Positions 1 to 5,239 of a stretch of 50,215 nt of DNA are shown piece by piece. The first letter of the stretch is position 1. Every line of letters starts with the position of its first letter. Under the pieces are notes generated by a model. That model did no database searches, was not told where the DNA came from, and saw nothing but the letters and a program-made list of their open reading frames with translations. The DNA is from a virus, in the IMG/VR virus record IMGVR_UViG_3300047493_000197, positions 1 to 50,215 of that record; one strand, 5' to 3'. Position numbers and translations under genes: made by a program.

Positions 1-123
1 GCTCCAAGGGACCGAAACGATAATCCGCCGCGAAGCCGTCGTGGCCTCGTTTCGATTATAGAGTTCGAGATCGCGGCGTTCGTGCTGTCCGCCGGTCTTC
101 TGGCCCGGTCTAATTTCCCACAT
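1..123 (-). CDS. partial ORF running off the left edge
   Basis: An open frame of 41 codons starts at ATG 123-121 and has no stop before position 1. A good ribosome site (AGGAG, about 7 nt upstream) precedes it, which supports a real start. The product is polar (begins MWEIRPGQKTGG) and I do not recognise it. It lies 54 bp downstream of the nuclease gene in the leftward group. If the molecule is circular, the frame continues exactly into the ATPase frame at the right edge, and this would be that protein's N-terminus. Otherwise it is the 5' part of an unseen gene. Confidence 0.55.
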   Translation of the reverse strand, partial: MWEIRPGQKTGGQHERRDLELYNRNEATTASRRIIVSVPWS

Positions 124-177
124 GGCGGGGCTCCTATACCGACCAGCGCTCGGTGGAGTGGGCGGTCATTGCGGGCC

Positions 178-918
178 TCAATGTTTCGCCGGGCGCCAGC
201 CTGCCGCGACGGCTTCGTCTTCGGTGCAAAACCAGCGTTTGCCGGGCGCGTCCATATTGACTTTGGCGTAGCTGCCGCCGCCGGGCAGGTGATAGATGCG
301 CTCGCCGGCTCGGTTGACATTGCCCTTGATGGTGCAGTCGGGTGAGGGCGCCTCGGCGGCGGACGCCGGTTCCAGCAATTGCGCTTGCGCGGCGACCGGG
401 ACGGACAGGGCGCCCAGGATCGTCGTGCCCTTGTCGCGATGGCGCCAGTCCCATGGCGCGATGAAGGCGCCGCTCCATAGGCCGGCCAGGGCCTTTCTGG
501 CTTTCGTTTCTTCGGCCACATAAGCCGTCGAATAGCGAACGAATGCGAGGGCATAGCCCTCGCGCACCATCCAGGCGTTCAAATCTTCGCCGGCGACGCT
601 GCAAACAGCGAGAGTGCGGCCATAACGGTCCGTGCCGCTCGGCTTGCAACCGAGCGGTCGCCCGGCGACGTGCTCTACCAGCCGGTCGCGGGCAACGACG
701 CCGCAACTCCACGTCACTGCTTTCGCATCGAGGCACACCTGATCGGTTTCCGGCGCATCGATGCCCTCAAGCCGTATCTTGGTTTCGCCGATGGCGAGAG
801 TGTCGCCGTCAACGATGCGCGCCGCGCCGGAGATCGTTTCAGCGCCGTAGGCGATGCCGACAAGCGCGATGGCAATCGCCGTGCCGCGCCAGAGATCATT
901 GATGATAGCCGCCGCCAC
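178..918 (-). CDS. staphylococcal nuclease (SNase)-like exported nuclease
   Basis: A 246-residue protein with a hydrophobic N-terminal segment (about residues 12-26), so probably exported or membrane-anchored. An SNase/thermonuclease domain follows, about residues 30-155. Signature motifs are IVDGDT (35-40), IRLEGIDAPE (48-57) and DRYGRTLA (97-104). The family catalytic Arg, Asp, Glu and Arg map to R49, D54, E57 and R101, so activity looks intact. The C-terminal 50 residues (CTIKGN, then HLPGG and GKRWFCTEDEA) form a Cys-containing tail common on alphaproteobacterial thermonuclease homologues. The start is GTG at 918, overlapping the upstream 54-residue ORF by 23 bp, so translation may be coupled. 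The role in the phage is unknown; degradation of DNA outside the cytoplasm is an inference. Confidence 0.9.
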   Translation of the reverse strand: MAAAIINDLWRGTAIAIALVGIAYGAETISGAARIVDGDTLAIGETKIRLEGIDAPETDQVCLDAKAVTWSCGVVARDRLVEHVAGRPLGCKPSGTDRYGRTLAVCSVAGEDLNAWMVREGYALAFVRYSTAYVAEETKARKALAGLWSGAFIAPWDWRHRDKGTTILGALSVPVAAQAQLLEPASAAEAPSPDCTIKGNVNRAGERIYHLPGGGSYAKVNMDAPGKRWFCTEDEAVAAGWRPAKH

Positions 919-1060
919 GGCCCCAACCTTTGTGGGAGGGGCCGTTCATACCCGCATGATGCCCGATGCGCGGTCGAGAGCCGGAGCTTGACCGCGCCTC
1001 TGCCGCGAGGCCTCCCAGCAGGACGACGCATAACACCACGATTGCGCATGCTTTCCACAT
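896..1060 (-). CDS. small exported Gly/His-rich peptide
   Basis: A 54-codon ORF starting at ATG 1060 behind a near-consensus ribosome site (GTAGGAGGT). The first 22 residues form a clear signal peptide: MWKAC, a run of Val/Leu/Ala, then AAEA as a likely signal-peptidase site. The mature part is short, basic and rich in Ser, Gly and His (ends GRGGGYHQ). It lies 9 bp after the repressor stop and overlaps the nuclease start by 23 bp, consistent with one leftward transcript. I do not recognise the family. It resembles in style the other mini-protein at 23980-24135. Confidence 0.7.
   Translation of the reverse strand: MWKACAIVVLCVVLLGGLAAEARSSSGSRPRIGHHAGMNGPSHKGWGRGGGYHQ
918..944 (-). promoter_or_regulatory. 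hairpin over the nuclease translation start
   Basis: A perfect 7-bp inverted repeat (CGGCCCC and GGGGCCG, 13-nt loop) lies immediately upstream of and touching the GTG start of the nuclease gene on the minus strand. The only purine-rich ribosome site (AAGG) is in its loop. Ribosomes finishing the overlapping 54-residue ORF would melt it, so it may enforce translational coupling. The fold is seen in sequence; the function is inferred. Confidence 0.35.
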
Positions 1061-1069
1061 AGTCACCTC

Positions 1070-1675
1070 CTACAAATCGAGCAGCGTGCGGCGCACGCGG
1101 CCGACCACTCCGAAGTCCCGCTTTTTCCTGATGTAAATCGCCTCGTTAGCGATGTTCCAAGAGAACGGCTCAAGCCGGTCTGGATTTGGCTGCCAACGCT
1201 TGTAAGTCGTGCCTTCGAGGCGGTGCCAAAACACGTAGGGCTTACCGGGTACGAGCGTCCGGTCGGATCGGTCGACCACAATGACGGAGCCCTCCGGGGA
1301 CACCCGGTCCATCGAATCGCCTTGCACGGTCAGCGCGAAAAAATCGCCGCGCCCGAGATCGGCGAAGGCCAGCAGCGGCACGCCCTCCACTGGAATTTGC
1401 GACCGCGGCTCGGTCAACTTGCCGGCGCTCACCATGTCGATCAGCGGGACTTTTGTCGGCACGTGCGGCGACGGGACCGGGAGGCCCGTAATTCCCTCGA
1501 TCGCCAACATCTCGTCAGCCGCGACGTCACGGCCGCCATTGACCATCTTGTTCACGGCCGCGCGGTCAATCTCTCGGCGCAGTTCTTTGGTCAGCAGCCG
1601 GGAAAGCTCGGCTTGCTTTAGGCCGCCCTTCCTTATGGCGGCCGCAACCCATTGATTGACTGGCGGAATGCTCAT
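1070..1675 (-). CDS. CI/LexA-type phage repressor (S24 peptidase)
   Basis: A 201-residue protein. The N-terminal helix-turn-helix is about residues 8-65 (Lys/Gln-rich, with AELSRLL and AAVNKMVNGG). The C-terminal S24/LexA-like peptidase has QGDSM with nucleophile Ser121, the Lys general base at K159 (TTYKRW), and an Ala84-Gly85 scissile bond in MVSAGK. All self-cleavage elements are present, so SOS/RecA-induced inactivation is likely. It is divergently transcribed from the Cro-like gene across three operator-like repeats. The start ATG at 1675 has no visible Shine-Dalgarno, as for lambda CI made from a leaderless maintenance transcript. It should maintain lysogeny by repressing the rightward early promoter. 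Confidence 0.92.
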   Translation of the reverse strand: MSIPPVNQWVAAAIRKGGLKQAELSRLLTKELRREIDRAAVNKMVNGGRDVAADEMLAIEGITGLPVPSPHVPTKVPLIDMVSAGKLTEPRSQIPVEGVPLLAFADLGRGDFFALTVQGDSMDRVSPEGSVIVVDRSDRTLVPGKPYVFWHRLEGTTYKRWQPNPDRLEPFSWNIANEAIYIRKKRDFGVVGRVRRTLLDL

Positions 1676-1682
1676 TAGCCAA

Positions 1683-1703
1683 GCGTAGCGCTGAACGCTA
1701 CGC
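1683..1703. promoter_or_regulatory. operator-like inverted repeat O1
   Basis: A perfect 8-bp inverted repeat GCGTAGCG / CGCTACGC with a 5-bp spacer, just upstream of the repressor start. The core CGTAGCG-N5-CGCTACG is shared with the repeat at 1740-1762. The site is palindromic, 21 bp, and lies in the divergent control region. It is therefore a likely binding site for the repressor and/or the Cro-like protein. Confidence 0.75.
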
Positions 1704-1709
1704 CTCGTC

Positions 1710-1728
1710 TGTGGTGGAAATCGCTACA
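1710..1728. promoter_or_regulatory. degenerate operator-like repeat O2
   Basis: The half-site CGCTACA has a partner TGTGGTG (5 of 7 matches to the perfect complement) with the same 5-bp spacing as the two perfect repeats. Centres of the three sites are about 26 and 32 bp apart, reminiscent of three-site lambdoid operators. As a degenerate site it would bind more weakly. Confidence 0.45.
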
Positions 1729-1734
1729 CAGGGC

Positions 1735-1762
1735 TTGCAATCGTAGCGAATATCGCTACGAT
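1735..1762 (+). promoter_or_regulatory. rightward early promoter with operator O3
   Basis: A perfect 9-bp inverted repeat ATCGTAGCG / CGCTACGAT (spacer AATAT) occupies 1740-1762. It coincides with a plausible sigma70-type promoter: TTGCAA at 1735-1740 and TACGAT at 1757-1762, 16 bp apart. Binding would block RNA polymerase directly. The expected start point lies only a few bases before the Cro-like gene ATG (1771 or 1774), which has no ribosome site, so the transcript may be leaderless. Operator palindrome: seen. Promoter: inferred. Confidence 0.65.
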
Positions 1763-1770
1763 GCCCGCCC

Positions 1771-2046
1771 ATGATGGAGCCAGCACAGACGATCATCGGA
1801 AAGTTCGGCGGCCCGACAGCCATGGCCGAACTTCTCGGCATACACCGCACGCGCGTCTCCAGTTGGCAGCGCCCCAAAAGCGCTGGCGGCACGGACGGTC
1901 TCATTCCCCAACGCTACCATCCGGTGCTGCTCGACTACGCGCGTGAACACGGCCTTGACCTCAAGGCCGAAGATTTTCTCCCCGTCGTACCCTCTCCCTC
2001 GCAGGGAGAGGGCGGCGCGCCCCAACACGAGCGCGCCGCGTCATGA
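1771..2046 (+). CDS. Cro-like helix-turn-helix protein
   Basis: A 91-residue protein and the first rightward gene, divergent from the repressor. Residues about 8-40 form a Cro/YdaS-type helix-turn-helix (IIGKFGG, TAMAELLG, RTRVSSWQ). The later part contains IPQRYHPVLLDYA, often seen in YdaS-like phage regulators. It probably binds the operator repeats just upstream and counteracts the repressor. Two adjacent ATG codons (1771, 1774) are possible starts; no Shine-Dalgarno is visible. The last 20 residues are low-complexity. The stop overlaps the next ATG (2043-2046). Confidence 0.85.
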   Translation: MMEPAQTIIGKFGGPTAMAELLGIHRTRVSSWQRPKSAGGTDGLIPQRYHPVLLDYAREHGLDLKAEDFLPVVPSPSQGEGGAPQHERAAS

Positions 2047-2390
2047 TCCCCAATTCACCTTCCGTGCGCGCGAGTTCGGCTGACACTGGTCCCGCGCGCG
2101 TCGGATCGCGGCGTCCCGGCGGAGGCTCCTGCCGGGGCGCCGATGCTATGCCGGCGAACGAGAAGGCGCTGACGACGTCCGGCCTCCTGTCCGCCCGTTT
2201 GCACGCGCTCGCGCCCCCGCCCGCGCTGATCTGTTCGCGCTGCGGTGGCCCGCGCTCGTCTTTGAAAACCCGCCGATGCCGCACCTGCCACGCCCACGAT
2301 ATGCGTGCCTGGCGCGCGGCACGACGGGCGGCCGCTTCACATGAAACGCGCCGCTCACTGATCCTCGGCCTCTTATCGGAGGCCGCCTGA
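2043..2390 (+). CDS. small zinc-ribbon protein
   Basis: 115 residues, start ATG overlapping the Cro-like stop (ATGA). The N-terminal half is low-complexity. Residues about 64-85 carry a zinc-ribbon pattern, CSRCG followed about 12 residues later by CRTCH, then an Arg/Ala-rich helix. Four Cys and a His imply zinc binding, with a role in DNA binding or protein contacts. The family is unrecognised. Its position directly after cro suggests an early regulatory or anti-host function. The true start could be an internal codon, for example the ATG within ADAMPANE. Confidence 0.6.
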   Translation: MIPNSPSVRASSADTGPARVGSRRPGGGSCRGADAMPANEKALTTSGLLSARLHALAPPPALICSRCGGPRSSLKTRRCRTCHAHDMRAWRAARRAAASHETRRSLILGLLSEAA

Positions 2391-2425
2391 CGACAGGACG
2401 CGAGCGGTTGCCGCCGCTTGCGTCC
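2366..2425 (+). promoter_or_regulatory. two consecutive hairpins after the cro operon
   Basis: A perfect 7-bp stem (CGGCCTC / GAGGCCG, 6-nt loop, 2366-2385) overlaps the end of the zinc-ribbon gene. It is followed by a 12-bp stem with one G-U pair (2396-2407 with 2414-2425, 6-nt loop). Neither is followed by a U-tract, so they are not classic intrinsic terminators. They may mark a processing, pausing or antitermination site. The rest of the 145-bp gap up to 2536 shows nothing clear except an 8-bp palindrome TACGCGTA. Confidence 0.4.
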
Positions 2426-2535
2426 AACAAATAACGATGGGGTACGCGTAACCAGTTCCCCGAATTCCTTTGTGCCGTTGCGTCTTTGCTCACCCCCGTT
2501 CGTGCGTGTGTTCAGCATGAACGAGAGGCTTCCGT

Positions 2536-2910
2536 ATGTCGCCGAAATTTTCGTCCGGTGCGTCGTTACGTGAGTTGGTGGCGACCGTCGCGGGCCAGCG
2601 TGAGTGGACGGATACGCGTGAGAGTTGGCTGGCGCGCGCGGCGCGGCAAGCCGGTGTCAGCTTTCGACAGATCAGATCGATTTGGTATGGCGAACTCACA
2701 AACCCCAACGCTCCTTCGGCGCGCAAACTACGCGATGCAGCCGCCCGCGCGGGACGCGCGGAGGCCCGCGCCCTCGCCGAACGCTTCGAGACGATGGCGC
2801 GCGCCCTGGTCGCGGCCGATCCGGATTTTCATAGCGCGGACGTGCATGCGCTGGTCGACGCGGCTCGCGCGTTGCGCGGTCTGGATCGCGCCGGAAATGA
2901 TCAGGAGTGA
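2536..2910 (+). CDS. hypothetical early protein with helix-turn-helix-like segment
   Basis: 124 residues; start ATG 2536 preceded by GAGAGG at good spacing. Residues about 30-60 (ARQAGVSFRQIRSIWYG) look like a helix-turn-helix, followed by a charged Ala/Arg-rich helical half. It may be a DNA-binding regulator of the early region. No family is recognised with confidence. It lies 3 bp before the next gene, so the two are co-transcribed. Confidence 0.65.
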   Translation: MSPKFSSGASLRELVATVAGQREWTDTRESWLARAARQAGVSFRQIRSIWYGELTNPNAPSARKLRDAAARAGRAEARALAERFETMARALVAADPDFHSADVHALVDAARALRGLDRAGNDQE

Positions 2911-2913
2911 GCC

Positions 2914-3264
2914 ATGACCAGCGCGAGCCTCACGCCCGACTGCATCGAGCGCACCTTCACCGCCTTCGAACACGCGGCGGCGCATGGGCTGCGCGCGCCG
3001 ATGAACAACACCAACGGCGTGCGCACCGATGCCGCGACGCAACTCGCCTTCGACGGCCGGATCAAAATCGAGATCGGCGGCCACAACTGGCGGCGCGTGA
3101 CGATCCTCACGGGTCCGCACGCCGGGAAGGCGACCCGCGCCGACCCGCTCGGTGGCCGCATCTACAAGATCATCGACGCTGACGGCGTGCGCATGATCCG
3201 CCAAGCCGCAGCGCCACCGCGGCGTTTGCGCACCGGCGAACTGGCCACGGGGATCGGGCGCTGA
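2914..3264 (+). CDS. hypothetical early protein
   Basis: 116 residues; start ATG 2914 follows AGGAG closely, with the upstream stop 3 bp away. The centre (residues about 45-85) looks like a compact beta-rich fold: LAFDGRIKIEIGG, then RRVTILTGPHAGK and GRIYKIID. It has a small-domain character, possibly nucleic-acid binding, but the family is unknown. The C-terminus is Arg-rich. Confidence 0.6.
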   Translation: MTSASLTPDCIERTFTAFEHAAAHGLRAPMNNTNGVRTDAATQLAFDGRIKIEIGGHNWRRVTILTGPHAGKATRADPLGGRIYKIIDADGVRMIRQAAAPPRRLRTGELATGIGR

Positions 3265-3299
3265 GGTTTTCTTTTGGGGTGTGAGCAGTGGAGGGGATC

Positions 3300-3635
3300 A
3301 TGTCGCAAGCGGGGTGGAGTTCGATGCAGATCGAGACGGCGTTGCGGATGCGTCGCGAGGGCGCCTTCTGTCGCGAGATCGGCGAGGCGATCGGCAAATC
3401 GGAACAGGCCGTCAACCGTTTCTTCCGCGCCCACGCCGGTCGTCCCGACTATGTCGGCAAGAGCGCCGTGGCCTCGGACATCTTGCGTCAGTCGAGCGGC
3501 GCGATCCGCACGCCCGTCGAAGTGCTGTTTGATCGCGACCGCCGTCTCAATTCACCGCGCGCCGCTCACCCCAACTGCATCGTGCTCGGCGACCCGGTCG
3601 TACCGCGCTGGCATTCCAACGCGGCGCGCCGCTGA
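3300..3635 (+). CDS. helix-turn-helix protein (GcrA/Sigma-like fold possible)
   Basis: About 111 residues from ATG 3300. This start is preferred to GTG 3288 because GGAGGGG sits just before it. Residues about 10-45 show a classic helix-turn-helix: IETALRMRREG, CREIGEAIGKSEQAVNRFFRAH. This resembles GcrA-type or resolvase-type DNA-binding domains of alphaproteobacteria. The C-terminal half is basic and unstructured. It is probably a transcriptional regulator of phage early genes. Confidence 0.65.
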   Translation: MSQAGWSSMQIETALRMRREGAFCREIGEAIGKSEQAVNRFFRAHAGRPDYVGKSAVASDILRQSSGAIRTPVEVLFDRDRRLNSPRAAHPNCIVLGDPVVPRWHSNAARR

Positions 3636-3658
3636 CGTTCACAACAGGGAGAGCCATC

Positions 3659-4282
3659 ATGGCCAAATCGAACGGTAAGACTGCGCGTGCGAAGTCCGGC
3701 AAGAAGCCAACACCGAGCCGGGGCAAGAAGAACGGTCACGCCAAACCGACAGCGGAAGCGCTGAGCGACCAACAGCGCCAGGCGCTCCTGTTCGCGCACG
3801 CGCGCAAGCTCAAGCCACTGCTCGCCGCGAAAAAAGACGCCGCCGACGAAGTGAGCCAAGCCTACGAGCTCGCCAAGAAGGAAGGCATCACCCGGAAGGA
3901 AATCGAACTCAAGATCGCGCTCGAAACCGGCGAAGGTATCGAGAAGATCAAGCTCGAAGTTGAGCGCACCAACCGGATCGCCCGCTGGATGGGCGTCGGC
4001 AAACAATTGACCCTGTTCGGCGACAGCGAGACGGTCGCGCAGCGGCATTACGAAGATGGGCGCCGCGCCGCGCTCAACGATCAGCCCGCCAAGCCGCCGG
4101 CGCATCTGGCGAGCAAAGACGCCGACACCTGGCTCCAAGGCCACGCCGCCGGCCGGCAATCGCTCAATGAGACGCGCATCCGCAGCATGCAGCCGGAAGG
4201 CCAGGTGTCGCTCGGTGATGCCGCGGCCGGCATCGTCAACAAGATCGGCGATCAAGCGCCGACGCATCGGGAAGCCGCCTGA
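3659..4282 (+). CDS. basic, helical protein with Rmf-like C-terminal domain
   Basis: 207 residues, start ATG 3659 behind GGGAGAG. The first 35 residues are very Lys/Arg-rich. Residues about 37-115 are alpha-helical and charged (QQRQALLFAHARKLK to TNRIARWMG), loosely reminiscent of GapR/DUF2312-type nucleoid proteins. Residues about 125-150 (EDGRRAALND, DTWLQGHAAGR) match the pattern of ribosome modulation factor-like domains found in alphaproteobacterial phages. The exact function is unknown; nucleic-acid or ribosome binding is an inference. It lies one base before the resolvase gene. Confidence 0.65.
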   Translation: MAKSNGKTARAKSGKKPTPSRGKKNGHAKPTAEALSDQQRQALLFAHARKLKPLLAAKKDAADEVSQAYELAKKEGITRKEIELKIALETGEGIEKIKLEVERTNRIARWMGVGKQLTLFGDSETVAQRHYEDGRRAALNDQPAKPPAHLASKDADTWLQGHAAGRQSLNETRIRSMQPEGQVSLGDAAAGIVNKIGDQAPTHREAA

Positions 4283-4283
4283 C

Positions 4284-4823
4284 GTGCAACAGGCCGGAAC
4301 CATCTTCGCTTTGGACCTCGCCGCGCGCACCGGGTTTGCGACCGGGCGCGCGGGCGAGCGTCCGCGTTCCGGCACCGTCATCCTCAAAGACCCGAAAGAG
4401 CCGCGCGCGGTGGCACTCGGCAATCTGATCGACTGGCTGAACGAGCGATGGTCGATCGAGAAGCCCGCGCTGGTGATCAAGGAAGCGCCGTTTTCGCTGC
4501 AAGCCTTCAAGGATCACGCGAACGCGGAAGCCACCGTGCTCATGACCTACGGGTTGCACGGCATCGTCGAGGCGATGGCGTGCCGGTTTGGGATTGAGTG
4601 CCGCGACGCGCACGCCGCGACCATCCGCAAGCATTTTCTCGGTGTCGGCCGCATGGGTTCACGCGTCGAGATGAAGCGCGCCGTGATCCAGCGCTGTCAT
4701 GTGCTGGGCTACATGCCGAGAGACAGCCATGACGATAATAGAGCCGATGCACTCGCGACGTGGGATTACGCGGCGGCAACCGTGCCGTCGAAGCTTTATC
4801 TGTTCGGGGAGCGCGCGGCATGA
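4284..4823 (+). CDS. RuvC-fold Holliday junction resolvase-like nuclease
   Basis: 179 residues from GTG 4284, one base after the previous stop. The RNase H/RuvC fold is indicated by FALDLAARTGFA (catalytic D11), VIKEAPF (E67) and the C-terminal DDNRADALA (D151 and D155). These form the usual acidic metal-binding set. It probably resolves branched DNA during phage recombination or before packaging. It overlaps the next gene by ATGA. The host RuvC is of similar length, but the spacing and sequence are phage-like. Confidence 0.82.
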   Translation: MQQAGTIFALDLAARTGFATGRAGERPRSGTVILKDPKEPRAVALGNLIDWLNERWSIEKPALVIKEAPFSLQAFKDHANAEATVLMTYGLHGIVEAMACRFGIECRDAHAATIRKHFLGVGRMGSRVEMKRAVIQRCHVLGYMPRDSHDDNRADALATWDYAAATVPSKLYLFGERAA

Positions 4824-5239
4824 CCAAGCGCCGCCGCATCCCGCCGCCGAAAGAGCGCCAGGCCGAGGCGGATTACCGCCAGCTCTGGCGCTTGGTGGAC
4901 GGCGCGCTCGCCGACGTGATCCACCATCATCCCGAGTATTTCCGCAGCCATGACTTGCGCGCGGTGCGATCAAGCATCGCCAAGCGCGTCGTCGGCGCGA
5001 TCAAGGGCTATGCCGGTCAAACGGCATGGGGCCGCTCCGGGGCGTCAACTCCGGCGGCTGACAAGAGCGGGGGCGTTTTAAAGCGCGCCCCTGTGCGCGG
5101 CCACCATGAAGCGGCCGTGGTGGCGGTCGTTTCATGCGGCGACCGCTTGCATCAAGGGCGCCACTTTGATGCAGAGACGGCACGGGCCGGCGAGTTCGTG
5201 CCGTCTCAATTTTCCCTGCATGACGTGGTGGCGGCATGA
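4820..5239 (+). CDS. hypothetical protein, C-terminal half uncertain
   Basis: 139 residues from ATG 4820 (overlaps resolvase stop) to a TGA overlapping the helicase start (ATGA at 5236). Residues 1-75 look coding: basic, helical, with EADYRQLWRLVDGALADVI and AVRSSIAKRVVGAIKGY. The second half (about 5045-5235) is built largely from DNA inverted repeats. These include GGCCAC near 5099 and an 11-bp terminator-like stem at 5174-5207, so its amino-acid sequence may be incidental. No family is recognised. Confidence 0.55.
   Translation: MTKRRRIPPPKERQAEADYRQLWRLVDGALADVIHHHPEYFRSHDLRAVRSSIAKRVVGAIKGYAGQTAWGRSGASTPAADKSGGVLKRAPVRGHHEAAVVAVVSCGDRLHQGRHFDAETARAGEFVPSQFSLHDVVAA
5174..5213 (+). terminator. 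intrinsic terminator-like hairpin before the helicase gene
   Basis: A perfect 11-bp inverted repeat (GAGACGGCACG at 5174-5184 and CGTGCCGTCTC at 5197-5207) has a 12-nt loop and is followed by AATTTT. It lies 23 bp upstream of the helicase/methyltransferase start and inside the 3' end of the preceding ORF. It could attenuate transcription into the helicase gene or be read through by antitermination. Confidence 0.6.

Noticed and set aside
36-345. Plus-strand frame at the left edge (from 82)
   Set aside because: Overlaps the SNase gene and the left-edge minus ORF on the opposite strand; low-complexity Arg/Ala/Gly product.
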